A stretch of 64,000 nt of DNA from Roseomonas aerilata DSM 19363 (GTDB taxonomy: Bacteria > Pseudomonadota > Alphaproteobacteria > Acetobacterales > Acetobacteraceae). The notes under the pieces were generated by a model. That model saw only the letters and a program-made list of their open reading frames with translations. It made no database searches and was not told the origin of the DNA. The stretch spans positions 1 to 64,000 of the forward strand of contig NZ_JONP01000014.1 in the NCBI RefSeq assembly GCF_000711725.1, read 5' to 3'. The stretch's first letter is position 1. The number at the start of each line of letters is the position of its first letter. Both the position numbers and the translations under genes were made by a program. Of the stretch, positions 10,745-20,638 are shown one piece after another.

Positions 10745-12130
10745 ATGGCGTCCGCCGCCGAGCAGCTCGCGGCCAATCTCAACCTCGGCGTGCTCTCGCG
10801 AGCGACCGAGCTGAAGAGCAGGCTCTGGTTCACCCTGGGCGCCCTGCTGGTCTACCGCTTGGGCACCTACATCCCCGTTCCGGGCGTGGATGCGGCCGTC
10901 ATGGCCGAGATCCTATCTCAGCACGGCGGCGGCATCCTCGGGATGTTCGACATGTTCACCGGCGGCGCGCTCGGTCGGATGACCGTCTTCGCCCTGAACA
11001 TCATGCCCTACATCTCGGCGTCGATCATCGTGCAGCTGATGTCGGCCGCCATCCCCTCCTGGGAGGCCCTCAAGAAGGAGGGCGAGTCCGGGCGGAAGAA
11101 GCTCAACCAGTACACCCGCTACCTGACCGTCGTGATCGCCTTCTTCCAGGCCTACGGTCTTGCGATCGGGCTGGAGGGCATGCGCGGCAACTTCGGGGCG
11201 GCGGTGCTCGATCCAGGCCTGTTCTTCCGTGTCTCCTGCATCACCACGCTCGTCGGCGGAACGATGTTCCTGATGTGGCTGGGCGAGCAGATTACGGCCC
11301 GGGGGGTCGGCAACGGCATCTCGCTGATCATCTTCGCGGGCATCGTGGCCAACCTGCCGCACGCGCTAGTTTCCACCCTGGAGTTGGGCCGGACGGGGGC
11401 CCTCAGCCCCTTCTTCATTCTCTTCTTCCTGCTCCTGGCACTCGCCGTCATCGCCTTCGTGGTCTTCATGGAGCGCGCCCAGCGAAAGATCCCGGTGCAG
11501 TACCCCAAGCGCCAGGTCGGCAACCGCATGTTCGGCGGTGATTCGACGCACCTGCCGCTGAAGCTCAACACGGCCGGCGTCATTCCCCCGATCTTCGCCT
11601 CCTCGCTGCTCCTGCTGCCGGCGACCTTCTCGGGCTTTGCGGCGAACCAGGGGGAGGACACCTGGGTGACGCGCATGGCGGCGCTGCTGGCCCATGGCCA
11701 GCCGCTCTACATGGGCCTCTATGTCGCCCTGATCATCTTCTTTGCCTTCTTCTACACGGCGGTCGTGTTCAACCCGCAGGAGACGGCCGACAACCTCAAA
11801 AAGTACGGCGGCTTCGTGCCGGGCATCCGCCCCGGCGCCTCGACGGCCGAGTATTTCGACCGCGTTCTCAGCCGGCTGACGCTGGTGGGGGCGATTTACC
11901 TCTGCATTGTCTGCCTCCTGCCGGAGTTCCTGATCAGCCAGTACGGCGTGCCGTTCTACTTCGGTGGCACGAGCCTGCTGATCATTGTCTCCGTGACGAT
12001 GGACACGGTGGCCCAGGTGCAGTCCCATCTCTTCGCCCACCAGTACGAGGGGCTGATTCGCAAGTCCCGCGTCGGCGGGCGCGGCGGTCCTGCCCCCGTT
12101 ACCCCCCGCGGAGGAAGCCTGCGCCGATGA
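10745..12130 (+). CDS. secY: Protein translocase subunit SecY
   Basis: Channel subunit of the SecYEG translocon in the inner membrane. Start set at the ATG at 10745, preceded by GAGAGGG; a TTG at 10679 in the same frame would place the intergenic hairpin inside the gene and is rejected. The 461 residues contain about ten membrane segments, the plug-region motif around IPVPGVDA, the [11 protein letters not shown] segment, and the cytosolic C5 loop [14 protein letters not shown]. The C-terminal tail is cytosolic and basic. The stop overlaps the adk start as ATGA. Confidence 0.97.
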   Translation: MASAAEQLAANLNLGVLSRATELKSRLWFTLGALLVYRLGTYIPVPGVDAAVMAEILSQHGGGILGMFDMFTGGALGRMTVFALNIMPYISASIIVQLMSAAIPSWEALKKEGESGRKKLNQYTRYLTVVIAFFQAYGLAIGLEGMRGNFGAAVLDPGLFFRVSCITTLVGGTMFLMWLGEQITARGVGNGISLIIFAGIVANLPHALVSTLELGRTGALSPFFILFFLLLALAVIAFVVFMERAQRKIPVQYPKRQVGNRMFGGDSTHLPLKLNTAGVIPPIFASSLLLLPATFSGFAANQGEDTWVTRMAALLAHGQPLYMGLYVALIIFFAFFYTAVVFNPQETADNLKKYGGFVPGIRPGASTAEYFDRVLSRLTLVGAIYLCIVCLLPEFLISQYGVPFYFGGTSLLIIVSVTMDTVAQVQSHLFAHQYEGLIRKSRVGGRGGPAPVTPRGGSLRR

Positions 12131-12789
12131 ACCTGATCCTCCTGGGCCCGCCTGGGGCCGGTAAGGGCACCCAGGCCAAGACCCTCCAGGACCGCTACGG
12201 CATCGCGCAGATTTCCACGGGCGACATGCTCCGGGCCGAGGTTAAGTCCGGCTCGGCCATCGGCAACGAGGCGCGCGCGATCATGGAGCGCGGTGACCTC
12301 GTACCGGATGCCATCATCACCGCCATGCTGGCGCTGCGGGTGCAGAAGCCCGACTGCGCCGGCGGCTTCATCCTCGACGGCTTCCCCCGCACGGTGCCAC
12401 AGGCCGAGGCGCTGGACGTGATGCTCGGCGAAATGGGCCTCGCGCTGAACCACGTGATCGAGCTCCAGGTGGACGACGCCGCCCTGGTGGAGCGCATCGC
12501 CGGTCGCTTCACCTGTGCCTCCTGTGGCACCGGCTACCACGACCGCTTTAAGCCGACCCAGCAGGCCGGCGTCTGCGATGTCTGCGGAAGCCACGAGTTC
12601 ATCCGGCGCGCCGACGACAAGGCCGAGACGGTGGCCGCCCGGCTGGACGCCTATCATCGCCAGACCGCGCCGCTGCTTCCCTATTACCAGGCGCAGGGCA
12701 AGCTGCACCACGTCGACGGCATGGCCGATATGGGCAGTGTCGCCAAGCAGCTCGCGGCTATTCTCGATGCTCCCGCAAGCATTGCTTGA
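12127..12789 (+). CDS. adk: Adenylate kinase
   Basis: Converts AMP and ATP to two ADP in the cytosol. 220 residues: P-loop GPPGAGKGT at 7-15, AMP-site motif DGFPRT near residue 84, and a long LID domain in which two CxxC pairs ([10 protein letters not shown] and CDVCGSHEF) form a probable structural zinc site, unlike the zinc-free E. coli enzyme. It sits between secY and rpsM, as in other alphaproteobacteria, and is translationally coupled to secY. Confidence 0.97.
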   Translation: MNLILLGPPGAGKGTQAKTLQDRYGIAQISTGDMLRAEVKSGSAIGNEARAIMERGDLVPDAIITAMLALRVQKPDCAGGFILDGFPRTVPQAEALDVMLGEMGLALNHVIELQVDDAALVERIAGRFTCASCGTGYHDRFKPTQQAGVCDVCGSHEFIRRADDKAETVAARLDAYHRQTAPLLPYYQAQGKLHHVDGMADMGSVAKQLAAILDAPASIA

Positions 12790-12814
12790 CTCAGCGGGGC
12801 CGGGCGCCTAAATC
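12786..12814 (+). promoter_or_regulatory. Candidate housekeeping promoter for rpsM-rpsK-rpoA-rplQ
   Basis: A -35-like TTGACT (12786-12791, preceded by C as in alphaproteobacterial CTTGAC boxes) is followed after exactly 17 bases by TAAATC (12809-12814). The -35 is a 5/6 match; the -10 is weak at 3/6. It overlaps the adk stop and would start transcription in the 187-base gap before rpsM, the longest gap inside the ribosomal cluster. Assignment is inference. Confidence 0.4.
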
Positions 12815-12976
12815 GCCCGTCTTCGCGGCCGGCCCCATTTGGCCGCGATCCCGCTTGCACGGACGGTCCCCGTCCTCCACCGATTGGTCCTGCCGCCGCC
12901 GCGGTCGGGCCAGGATCACCTCGCCGGGCGGCCTCGCCGACCGGCCCGAACGGAGCGAACGCTCCAGGAGAGCACC

Positions 12977-13354
12977 GTGGCGCGTATCGCCGGCGTGAAC
13001 ATCCCCGACAACAAGCGCGTGCTGATCTCGCTGCGCTACATCTATGGCATCGGCCCGAAGAATGCGGCCGCCATCTGCGAGAAGCTCGGTATCCCGGCGG
13101 AGCGCCGCGTGAACCAGCTCTCCGAGGATGAGCTGCTTCGCCTGCGCGCGACGCTGGACAACGACTACCGCGTCGAAGGTGACCTCCGGCGCGAGGTCGC
13201 GATGAACATCAAGCGGCTGATGGACATGGCCTGCTACCGTGGCCTGCGCCATCGTCGCGGCCTGCCGGTGCGCGGCCAGCGTACCCACACGAACGCCCGC
13301 ACCCGCAAGGGCAAGGCCGTCGCGATCGCCGGCAAGAAGAAGGTGACGAAGTAA
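12977..13354 (+). CDS. rpsM: 30S ribosomal protein S13
   Basis: Head protein that forms intersubunit bridges with L5 and 23S rRNA. The start is a GTG at 12977 because the family begins with ARIAGVNIP directly after it and CAGGAG lies 6 bases upstream; the frame is open further upstream but that part is arginine/proline-rich non-coding sequence. 125 residues with a helix-two-turn-helix ([10 protein letters not shown]) and the C-terminal [12 protein letters not shown] tail. rpmJ, often near here in other phyla, is absent. Confidence 0.95.
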   Translation: MARIAGVNIPDNKRVLISLRYIYGIGPKNAAAICEKLGIPAERRVNQLSEDELLRLRATLDNDYRVEGDLRREVAMNIKRLMDMACYRGLRHRRGLPVRGQRTHTNARTRKGKAVAIAGKKKVTK

Positions 13355-13355
13355 G

Positions 13356-13754
13356 ATGGCGCGTCAGCCGAACGCCGGGTCCCGCCCGCGCAAGAAGGAA
13401 CGGAAGAACATCTCTTCCGGCGTGGCTCACGTCCTCGCCTCCTTCAACAACACGATCGTCACGATCACCGACAGCCAGGGCAACGCGATCGCCTGGTCGT
13501 CCTCGGGCTCCCAGGGCTTCAAGGGCAGCCGCAAGTCCACGCCCTACGCCGCCCAGGTGGCCGCCGAGGACGCGGGCAAGAAGGCTCGCGAGCACGGCAT
13601 GGAGACGCTCGAGATCATGGTCTCGGGCCCCGGTTCGGGCCGTGAGAGCGCGCTACGCGCTCTGCAGGCCGTCGGCTTCTACGTGACGGCCATCAAGGAC
13701 GTGACGCCCATCCCGCACAACGGCTGCCGCCCCCGCAAGCGCCGCCGGGTCTGA
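13356..13754 (+). CDS. rpsK: 30S ribosomal protein S11
   Basis: Platform protein near the E site. 132 residues with the [12 protein letters not shown] start of the core, the [17 protein letters not shown] segment and the very conserved C-terminal [14 protein letters not shown] end. It starts one base after rpsM. Confidence 0.97.
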   Translation: MARQPNAGSRPRKKERKNISSGVAHVLASFNNTIVTITDSQGNAIAWSSSGSQGFKGSRKSTPYAAQVAAEDAGKKAREHGMETLEIMVSGPGSGRESALRALQAVGFYVTAIKDVTPIPHNGCRPRKRRRV

Positions 13755-13773
13755 GAGGGAGGGTATCACCACC

Positions 13774-14799
13774 ATGAGTGGCGCGATGGATCGCAACTGG
13801 CGTTCCCTGATCAAGCCCGAGCGTCTCGACGTGGAGGGGGGCAACGACCCCTCCCGCACTGCGACCATCGTGGCGGAGCCGCTGGAGCGCGGCTTCGGCA
13901 TGACGCTCGGCAACGCGCTGCGCCGCATCCTGCTGTCCTCTCTCCAGGGGGCGGCGGTCACGGCCGTGCAGATCGAGGGCGCGCTGCATGAATTCAGCAG
14001 CCTCCCCGGCGTCCGCGAGGACGTCACCGACATCGTCCTGAACATCAAGCGCCTAGCCATCCGCATGCAGGGCGAGGGTAGCAAGCGCCTCTCGCTCACG
14101 GCGACGGGCCCGGGCGAGGTGACGGCGGGCCAGATCCAGGTGTCCGGCGACATCGAGATCGCCAACCCGGAACTCGTCATCTGCACCCTCGACGACGGCG
14201 CGAAGCTCAACGCCGAGCTGACCGTCGCGACGGGCAAGGGCTATGTCCCCGCCTCCGAGAACCGCCCCGAGGACGCGCCGATTGGCCTGATCCCCGTGGA
14301 CGCCATCTACTCGCCCGTCCGCCGCGTGGCCTACCGCGTGGAGCCGACCCGCGTCGGCCAGCGCACGGACTACGACAAGCTGGTGCTGACGGTTGAGACG
14401 GACGGCACGGTCACGCCGGATGACGCGGTGGCGCTCGCCGCACGCATCCTGCAGGACCAGCTGCAGCTCTTCATCAACTTCGACGAGCCGCGCGAGGCGC
14501 GGGCCGCCGAGGTCGAGGACGACCTGCCGTTCAATCGCAACCTGCTCCGCAAGGTGGACGAGCTCGAGCTCTCCGTCCGCTCGGCGAACTGCCTGAAGAA
14601 CGACAACATCGTCTACATCGGTGATCTCGTTCAGAAGTCCGAGCAGGAGATGCTGCGCACGCCGAATTTCGGCCGCAAGTCGCTGAACGAGATCAAGGAG
14701 GTTCTCACCTCCATGGGCCTCGGCCTCGGCATGAACGTCCCCGGCTGGCCGCCGGAAAACATCGAAGATCTGGCGCGGAAGGTGGACGAGCCGTTCTGA
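13774..14799 (+). CDS. rpoA: RNA polymerase subunit alpha
   Basis: Assembly scaffold of RNA polymerase and contact for UP elements and activators. 341 residues: N-terminal domain with [17 protein letters not shown] (residues about 45-61), a linker near 235-250, and a C-terminal domain with the two helix-hairpin-helix segments ([19 protein letters not shown] and [14 protein letters not shown]). The gene order rpsK-rpoA-rplQ is the usual alpha operon, here without rpsD. Confidence 0.98.
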   Translation: MSGAMDRNWRSLIKPERLDVEGGNDPSRTATIVAEPLERGFGMTLGNALRRILLSSLQGAAVTAVQIEGALHEFSSLPGVREDVTDIVLNIKRLAIRMQGEGSKRLSLTATGPGEVTAGQIQVSGDIEIANPELVICTLDDGAKLNAELTVATGKGYVPASENRPEDAPIGLIPVDAIYSPVRRVAYRVEPTRVGQRTDYDKLVLTVETDGTVTPDDAVALAARILQDQLQLFINFDEPREARAAEVEDDLPFNRNLLRKVDELELSVRSANCLKNDNIVYIGDLVQKSEQEMLRTPNFGRKSLNEIKEVLTSMGLGLGMNVPGWPPENIEDLARKVDEPF

Positions 14800-14824
14800 C
14801 GGCCGTCCGGGAAAGGTAGAGACA

Positions 14825-15250
14825 ATGCGTCACGGAATGGCCGGGCGGAAGCTTAACGTCACCTCCGCCCACCGGATCTCCATGTTCCGGAACATGGCGA
14901 CCAGCCTGCTCAAGCACGAGCAGATCACCACCACACTGCCGAAGGCCAAGGAGCTGCGCCCCTACGTGGAGCGCATCATCACCCTCGGCAAGCGCGGTGA
15001 CCTGCACGCCCGCCGCCAGGCGGCCGCGCAGATCCGCGACGAGGCGGTGGTCCGCAAGCTGTTCGACACGCTGGCGCCGCGCTACGCGGCCCGCACCGGC
15101 GGCTACACCCGCGTGCTCCGCGCCGGCATCCGCTACGGCGATGCCGCGCAGATGGCGGTGATCGAGCTGATCGAGCGCGACGTGGCCGCCAAGGGCCTCG
15201 ACAGCGGCCCGCGGCCTGAGGTGGCTGAGGAAGAGACCGCCGAGGCGTGA
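14825..15250 (+). CDS. rplQ: 50S ribosomal protein L17
   Basis: Tunnel-exit protein that closes the ribosomal cluster. 141 residues; the N-terminal [17 protein letters not shown] and [15 protein letters not shown] motifs are diagnostic. The last codons overlap the GTG start of the following exported-protein gene, so that gene is probably on the same transcript. Confidence 0.97.
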   Translation: MRHGMAGRKLNVTSAHRISMFRNMATSLLKHEQITTTLPKAKELRPYVERIITLGKRGDLHARRQAAAQIRDEAVVRKLFDTLAPRYAARTGGYTRVLRAGIRYGDAAQMAVIELIERDVAAKGLDSGPRPEVAEEETAEA

Positions 15251-15726
15251 ACACGCCTCCACGGAAGATCGGTAGGAGGGCGGGTGGGCAACCACTCGCC
15301 CTCTTCCTTTTGGCGCTGCTCATCGGACCGGCGCTGGCCCAGCCTGATCGCGCTCCCTCTGCCCTTGAACTTGCCGGGCAACCCGTCCCGGCCCTTGCAG
15401 CCCATCCGGATGTCACAGTCCTGCTGCGCTCCGTCGCGCGCGGGCGCCAGACCTACGTGCTCCGCCATCTCCGTGCCCCCGAACCGGGCAGGCTCAGCGT
15501 GGCTGAGGACCGGTACGTCTTTGGCTGGACCTGCGACGGCGGCGAATGCGCGGAGGCTGGCCTCTTTCTCGGCTATGACACGCGCACGGAGCGCCTCTAC
15601 CTGCTCCTCCTCGACGAGGGCGTGGCGAGCCTCACCGTGCCCACCCGCCGCTCGCCCTGGCCGGTGCCGATGGCTGAGGCAGTTCTGGCCATGAAGCCGG
15701 ATTTACAGCACTTCCACTCGGAGTGA
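15247..15726 (+). CDS. Small exported protein of unknown function
   Basis: 159 residues starting at a GTG that overlaps the rplQ stop (GTGA). A basic N terminus and a hydrophobic stretch around residues 16-30 ending in ALAQ look like a signal peptide, so the mature protein should be periplasmic. The mature part holds a single Cys pair, C96 and C101 (TCDGGEC), followed by a strand-rich region. A closely spaced Cys pair followed by a hydrophobic beta region recalls the lysozyme inhibitor Ivy family, but this is a weak resemblance. Being tied to the ribosomal operon is unusual for an exported protein. Confidence 0.75.
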   Translation: MNTPPRKIGRRAGGQPLALFLLALLIGPALAQPDRAPSALELAGQPVPALAAHPDVTVLLRSVARGRQTYVLRHLRAPEPGRLSVAEDRYVFGWTCDGGECAEAGLFLGYDTRTERLYLLLLDEGVASLTVPTRRSPWPVPMAEAVLAMKPDLQHFHSE

Positions 15727-15734
15727 ATGAAAGA

Positions 15735-15755
15735 GCGGGCCGGGTACCGCCCCGC
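15735..15755 (+). terminator. Possible terminator hairpin after the ribosomal transcript
   Basis: The arms GCGGG-C-CGG and CCG-C-CCCGC flank a GTA loop with one C-C mismatch. It lies 8 bases past the stop of the exported-protein gene and before the next small gene. There is no T-run, so termination may be weak or Rho-dependent. Confidence 0.35.
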
Positions 15756-15784
15756 AACGCCCGCCTATTCTGGCCGTTCCCTTC

Positions 15785-15994
15785 ATGAATCCTAGAAGGA
15801 AACCCACCGCGATGGTGCGCTGGACAATTGGCCTTGCCGTGCTCTTTGCCCTGCTGGCACTCCTCGCGCGGGTGCTGCAGTTTGGCTTTTCGCTCGCCCT
15901 ACTGGCTGTGGCTGGCGTTGCCCTGGTGGTGGCGATCGTCGCGGGCTTGGGTGCCAAGGCGACCTCCGGCAGCCCGCCTGACCGCACGCCCTGA
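15785..15994 (+). CDS. Small two-helix membrane protein
   Basis: 69 residues with a basic N terminus and two hydrophobic stretches (about residues 12-29 and 33-52) joined by a very short turn, ending in a polar tail. No family recognised. The length and composition fit a small inner-membrane protein, but codon support is limited by its size, and the upstream ribosome binding site (TAGAAGGA, followed by a second in-frame Met at residue 10) leaves the start uncertain. Confidence 0.5.
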   Translation: MNPRRKPTAMVRWTIGLAVLFALLALLARVLQFGFSLALLAVAGVALVVAIVAGLGAKATSGSPPDRTP

Positions 15995-16002
15995 GCCCGC
16001 GT

Positions 16003-16971
16003 TCATTCCGCGCGGATGCCGGCCTCGCGCACCAGCGTAGCCATCGACTCGCGTCCCTCACGCACGAAGCGGGCAAAGTCGGCGGGGGAGGAGCCCACGG
16101 GAAGGGCGACGATCTGATCCAGGCGCGCCCGCACCTCAGGATCCGCGAGGGCGCCGGAGACCGCTTCGTGCAGCCGGGTCGCGACGGCCATCGGCGTTGC
16201 GGCGGGCGCAAAGAGTGCGCACCACTCGGCGATGGTCAGGCCCGGCAGCCCGGCTTCCGCGAAGGTCGGCACATCGGGCCGCGAGGGTAGTCGCGTCTCC
16301 GTCGCCACAGCCAGGATCCTTGCCCGTCCGGAGTCGGCGATCGGCCCCGCTGAAAGCGCGGTGATGAAGGTGCCGTCCAGCACGCCCGCCGCCAGGTCGC
16401 GTGCCGCGTCCGCGCCGCCACGATAGGGCGCATGGGTTAGCTCGATCCCTGCCAGCCGTTGCAACTGCGCCAGCGCCAGGTGCCCCGCCGTCGCATTCCC
16501 CTGCGTGCCGATATTCAGCGCGCCGGGCCGCGCCTTGGCGAGGGCGATGAACTCCCCGAGGTTGCGGGCGGGGCTCTCCGACTTCACTGCCAGCACCTGC
16601 GGGAAGGTAGTGGCCAGCGTCACTGGGAGGAAGGCGGTTGCGTAGTCGAAGGAGAGGCCCTTGAGCAGGCTCGGGTTCACAATGTGCGAGGAGGCGTCCC
16701 AGAGCAGCGTGTGCCCGTCCGGCGCGGCCTGGGCCACTGCCGCGCCACCGTTGGAGCCGCTGCCGCCCGTGCGGTTCTCCACCACCACGCTGACGCCGAG
16801 CCGCTCTCCCATCTTCGGAGCCAGAACGCGCGCCGCACTGTCCGCCGCACCTCCGGCCGCGAAGGCCACGATCAGGCGGATGGGCCGGGTGGGATAGGCT
16901 GCCTGCGCCCGGGCCAGCCCCGGCAGGGCAAGCCCCGCTGCAACTCCCGCCAGCGCCCGACGATGCAACAT
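16003..16971 (-). CDS. Bug-family periplasmic solute receptor (tripartite tricarboxylate transport type) 1
   Basis: 322 residues from an ATG at 16971 preceded by AAGGAGG; the open frame upstream is not needed. The N terminus MLHRRALAGVAAGLALPG followed by ARAQA is a signal peptide with Ala-X-Ala cleavage. The mature start YPTRPIRLIVAFAAGG is the Bug signature, and VVENRTGGSGSNGG and APYRGG are typical ligand-loop elements. Bug proteins bind carboxylates such as citrate, benzoates or amino acids; the ligand cannot be read from sequence. No TctA/TctB membrane genes are nearby, so it is an orphan receptor. Divergent from the nitrilase-family gene. Confidence 0.93.
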   Translation of the reverse strand: MLHRRALAGVAAGLALPGLARAQAAYPTRPIRLIVAFAAGGAADSAARVLAPKMGERLGVSVVVENRTGGSGSNGGAAVAQAAPDGHTLLWDASSHIVNPSLLKGLSFDYATAFLPVTLATTFPQVLAVKSESPARNLGEFIALAKARPGALNIGTQGNATAGHLALAQLQRLAGIELTHAPYRGGADAARDLAAGVLDGTFITALSAGPIADSGRARILAVATETRLPSRPDVPTFAEAGLPGLTIAEWCALFAPAATPMAVATRLHEAVSGALADPEVRARLDQIVALPVGSSPADFARFVREGRESMATLVREAGIRAE

Positions 16972-17108
16972 GGAAAGTCCTCCTTCGCCCCTCCCACGGA
17001 TGGAGGCCGCGCCGGGCGCCCTCGTCAAGTGCTGCGGCCTGCCCTTGCCGGGGCGCGCCCGCGCGCGCTTCATGCGGACCACCACGGATTTGGCCACCGG
17101 AGCCCCGA

Positions 17109-17972
17109 ATGCGCGTCAGCGTCGTGCAGATGAATCCCGGCGCCGACAAGGCCGCCAACATCGCCCAGGCCGAGCGCCTCGCCGCCGCCGCGATCGAGGC
17201 CGATCGGCCCGACGTCATCGCGCTGCCGGAGATGTGGACCTGTCTGGGCGGAGACCGCGCCACGAAGCTTGCCGCCGCCGAACTCCTCCCCGAGCCCGGC
17301 TCGAATGCTCCGGGTGGGGAGGTCTACGAGGTGTTGCGCGCCATGGCGGTCGCCAACCGCATCCACGTCCATGGCGGCAGCATCGGCGAGCGCGTGGGCG
17401 ACCGGCTGCGCAACACGAGCCTTCTCTTTGCGCCCGATGGTCGCGAGGTTGCCCGCTACAGCAAGCTCCACCTCTTCGACATTACCGCCCCTGACGGCAC
17501 CGGCTACCGCGAGAGCAGCACCTACGACGCTGGCAGCGCCATCGTCACCGCCAGGGCCGGCGACACGCAATGTGGCCTGGCCATCTGCTACGACGTGCGC
17601 TTCCCCGAGCTCTTCCTCTCCCTCCGTCAGGCAGGCGCCGAGCTGATCTTCCTGCCCGCGGCCTTCACCCTGCAGACCGGGAAGGACCACTGGGAGGTGC
17701 TGATCCGCGCCCGCGCCATCGAGACACAGTGCTGGATAGCGGCCCCTGCCACCTGGGGCCAGCATATGGAGCCCAAAGGGCCCCGCTATACCTATGGCCA
17801 CTCCCTCGTCTGCGATCCCTGGGGGCATGTCGTCGCCCGCTGCTCGGACGGCACCGGCTGGGCGACCGCACGGATTGATCGGGCGCTCACCGCCCGTGTC
17901 CGCGCCGACATGCCCGTGCTCGAGCACCGGCGCCTGCCGCTCGAAACCCAGCGGCCCCCCTCCGCGGCATGA
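17109..17972 (+). CDS. Nitrilase-superfamily amidase (deaminated-glutathione amidase-like)
   Basis: 287-residue cytosolic carbon-nitrogen hydrolase. The Glu-Lys-Cys triad is visible as E41 (LPEMW), K119 (SKLHLFD) and C160 ([10 protein letters not shown]). SKLHLFD and ICYDVRFPE are characteristic of the Nit1/Nit2 branch, which hydrolyses deaminated glutathione or omega-amides. The stop overlaps the NAD kinase start as ATGA, so the two are translationally coupled. In many alphaproteobacteria a Nit gene sits by grxC/comF instead, so this neighbourhood is different. Confidence 0.9.
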   Translation: MRVSVVQMNPGADKAANIAQAERLAAAAIEADRPDVIALPEMWTCLGGDRATKLAAAELLPEPGSNAPGGEVYEVLRAMAVANRIHVHGGSIGERVGDRLRNTSLLFAPDGREVARYSKLHLFDITAPDGTGYRESSTYDAGSAIVTARAGDTQCGLAICYDVRFPELFLSLRQAGAELIFLPAAFTLQTGKDHWEVLIRARAIETQCWIAAPATWGQHMEPKGPRYTYGHSLVCDPWGHVVARCSDGTGWATARIDRALTARVRADMPVLEHRRLPLETQRPPSAA

Positions 17973-18796
17973 CGGCCGCTCTTCTCGGGGGCACCCCTGA
18001 TCCGGACGCTCCGCGCGAACTTCCAGCCGACCTTCGTGGCCGCATCACCTTCCACGCCGCCGCCACCCCGGAGGCGGCCACCGCCTACTCGCGGCTCGCT
18101 GCGCTCTACGGGGACGCCCCCGTGGAAGAAGCCGTGGTCATTGTCGCCCTAGGTGGGGACGGCGCCATGCTGGAGACCCAGCACCGGTTCCTTGGCCGCA
18201 ACCTGCCTGTCTATGGCATGAACCGCGGCAGTGTTGGGTTCCTGATGAATCCCTACCGGGAGGAATGTCTGCCGGAGCGCCTGCGTGCCGCCCAGGCCGC
18301 GTTCCTCCAGCCGCTGCGCATGCGGACGACCAATGCTGATGGTGACACCGCGGAGGCGCTGGCGATTAACGAGGTCTCCCTGCTCCGCGAAACCCGCCAG
18401 GCCGCCAAGATCCGCATCCTCGTGGACGGCAAGGTCCGCCTGCCGGAGCTGATCTGCGACGGCATCCTTGTCTCCACCCCCGCCGGCAGCACGGCCTACA
18501 ACCTCTCGGCACACGGGCCAATCATCCCGCTCGGGACGAACCTGCTGGCGATGACGCCCATCTCCGCCTTCCGCCCGCGGCGGTGGCGCGGCGCCCTCCT
18601 GCCGGGCAACGCCTCCGTTACCTTCGAGATCCTGGAGGCGGAGAAGCGCCCCGTGGCCGCGGTGGCCGACTACACGGAGGTCCGCGACATCCGCCGGGTG
18701 GAGATCTGCGAGAGCACGAGCCACCGGCTGACGATGCTTTTCGACCCGGACCAGGGATTGCCGGAACGCATTCTGGCCGAGCAGTTCACTGTCTGA
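17969..18796 (+). CDS. nadK: NAD kinase
   Basis: Phosphorylates NAD to NADP. 275 residues with the signature GGDG at 62-65 (catalytic Asp64), [10 protein letters not shown] near 85-94 and the substrate loop [17 protein letters not shown] near 171-187. An unusually low N-terminal homology (first 25 residues contain [11 protein letters not shown]) suggests a clade-specific start. ATGA overlap with the preceding amidase. Convergent with the MCP gene, with a hairpin terminator in between. Confidence 0.94.
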   Translation: MTAALLGGTPDPDAPRELPADLRGRITFHAAATPEAATAYSRLAALYGDAPVEEAVVIVALGGDGAMLETQHRFLGRNLPVYGMNRGSVGFLMNPYREECLPERLRAAQAAFLQPLRMRTTNADGDTAEALAINEVSLLRETRQAAKIRILVDGKVRLPELICDGILVSTPAGSTAYNLSAHGPIIPLGTNLLAMTPISAFRPRRWRGALLPGNASVTFEILEAEKRPVAAVADYTEVRDIRRVEICESTSHRLTMLFDPDQGLPERILAEQFTV

Positions 18797-18799
18797 AAC

Positions 18800-18827
18800 G
18801 GGCTGCCCGGATCAACCCGGGCAGCCC
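18800..18827. terminator. Bidirectional terminator between nadK and the MCP gene
   Basis: Perfect 11-base arms GGGCTGCCCGG and CCGGGCAGCCC around the loop ATCAAC, starting 4 bases after the nadK stop and ending 6 bases before the stop of the convergent gene. No clear T-run on either side. Confidence 0.7.
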
Positions 18828-18833
18828 ACCCGT

Positions 18834-20531
18834 TCAGGCGGCCTTCCGCAGGCGGTCCACCAGCGCACCGATTTCTGTGCGTAGTGCCTCGCCACTTTCG
18901 GCCATCTCGTCGCTCGTGCGCTGCAAGCCGACGACGGCGAGGCGCGAATCCTCGGCGGCACCAGCGATCTCACTCATCGTCCGGTCCGCCGCGGAAGCTC
19001 CCTGTGCCGCACCCGCCACACTGCGGGCGATCTCCTGCGTTGCGGCGTGCTGCTGCTCCACGGCTGCGGCGATGCTCCCGGCAATGGTGGAAAGCGTATC
19101 GATGGTGCCGCCGATGCCCTGGATCGCTTCAACCGCCGCCGTGGTCGAGGCCTGCATCCCGGTGATCTGCGCCCCGATCTCCTCGGTCGCCTTGGACGTC
19201 TGGGTGGCGAGGCTCTTCACCTCGCTCGCGACCACGGCAAAGCCACGCCCGGCCTCCCCGGCCCTTGCTGCCTCGATCGTGGCGTTGAGCGCGAGAAGGT
19301 TCGTCTGCCCGGCGATGTCGTTGATCAGCCGCACGACGTCGCCGATCCGCGCCGCACCCTCGGCCAAGCCGCGCACCGTGGCATCGGTCGCCCGCGCCTG
19401 GGCTACGGCCTGCCCGGCGACAGCCGCGGCCTCTGAGACTCGCCGGGCGATCTCCTGGACGGAGGAGGCCATCTCCTCGGCAGCCGCGGCGACGGTTCCG
19501 GTGCTCTGCGCGGTCTCCCTTGCACTGACCGTCCCGTCGGCCGCGCGCTCCGCTGTGCTGACCGCAAGCCCCGTCAGCGCCGCCGCCCCCTCGCGAACGG
19601 CTGCCGCCGAGGACTGAACGCGGTGCGCGATAGCCTCGAGACCGCGCTGAACGTCATCGGCAAGCGCCAGCGTCGCCTGCCGCTCCCGCGCCGCCGCCTG
19701 CTCGTTCCGCGCGGCGGCCTCGGCCTCGGCCTGACGGGCGCGCCCGACGACGTTCTGCATCGCCGAGATGGCGCGGGCGAGCACCCCGATCTGGTCGCGG
19801 CGCGTGCTGGCGGCCTGGGTATGTGCGTCGATCGTGGTGTTCCCCTCGGCGACCCCCTGAACAGCCGCGGCCAGATGCCCGATCGGCCGCAGCGACTTGG
19901 CGATGATCAGCCACAGGGCCAGCCCGCCCAGCACCAGCGCGCCGCCGCCGGTGATCCCGGCGCGCAGGCGCATGCCGGCCAACGTGGCGTCGATCTGATC
20001 GAGCGTCGCGCCATGGGCGGCCATCCCCAGCACCCGCCCCTGGGCGTCCTTCAGCGGAACGAAGCGGGAGATGCGCGGCACGCCGTTCAGCGCGAAGCGC
20101 TGGATCAGCGGCTCGCCGCGGCGCAGAACCATCTCCAGCACCGCCGGCTCGGTGACCTTCGTGTTCAGCACGCGCGGCGCGACGGCACCGCTGACCGCCA
20201 CCCGCACGTCCTTGTGCATAATCGCCGCCGAGTTGCCACTGGCCCTCTCCAGCAACTCCACGCCCTCGCTCCAGCCGTTCAGGCGGTGCTGCCCGGCATA
20301 AAGCCCGTCGGCACGCTCCTCCAGCGGGCCGAGTTCCTTGATCCGCTCCACCAGCATGTTCAGGCGCGATTCCACGCCCAGCAGGAGTTGCGCCGTGAGC
20401 TCGGCCTCGGCCTTCTGCAGCAGCAGCCAGTTGCTGCCGCCCAGGGCAAGGGAGAGCAGCAGCAGCGCTCCCCCGATCAGGCGCGCGCTGAGCGGCACGC
20501 GGTCGAGAAGGCGGGATAAAGTTCTGCGCAT
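18834..20531 (-). CDS. Methyl-accepting chemotaxis protein
   Basis: 565-residue membrane receptor. Layout: transmembrane segment at about 17-37, periplasmic single-Cache-like sensor of about 150 residues (about 40-190), second transmembrane segment near 192-212, HAMP linker, then a cytoplasmic signalling coiled coil. The hairpin tip is clear: [20 protein letters not shown] followed by [18 protein letters not shown]. There is no C-terminal pentapeptide for CheR/CheB tethering (ends RLRKAA). The Cache region contains the typical [14 protein letters not shown] segment. It probably feeds the CheA system encoded at 53-59 kb; ligand unknown. Confidence 0.95.
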   Translation of the reverse strand: MRRTLSRLLDRVPLSARLIGGALLLLSLALGGSNWLLLQKAEAELTAQLLLGVESRLNMLVERIKELGPLEERADGLYAGQHRLNGWSEGVELLERASGNSAAIMHKDVRVAVSGAVAPRVLNTKVTEPAVLEMVLRRGEPLIQRFALNGVPRISRFVPLKDAQGRVLGMAAHGATLDQIDATLAGMRLRAGITGGGALVLGGLALWLIIAKSLRPIGHLAAAVQGVAEGNTTIDAHTQAASTRRDQIGVLARAISAMQNVVGRARQAEAEAAARNEQAAARERQATLALADDVQRGLEAIAHRVQSSAAAVREGAAALTGLAVSTAERAADGTVSARETAQSTGTVAAAAEEMASSVQEIARRVSEAAAVAGQAVAQARATDATVRGLAEGAARIGDVVRLINDIAGQTNLLALNATIEAARAGEAGRGFAVVASEVKSLATQTSKATEEIGAQITGMQASTTAAVEAIQGIGGTIDTLSTIAGSIAAAVEQQHAATQEIARSVAGAAQGASAADRTMSEIAGAAEDSRLAVVGLQRTSDEMAESGEALRTEIGALVDRLRKAA

Positions 20532-20638
20532 TGGGAGGTCCGGAAAGCCGAGGGGATCCGCACCGTCCCATGCAAACGTGAAAGCTTCGTGTCACCCGGC
20601 GGGTGGAACGGCCTTCTGGCCGATCCTCGCAAATGGCT

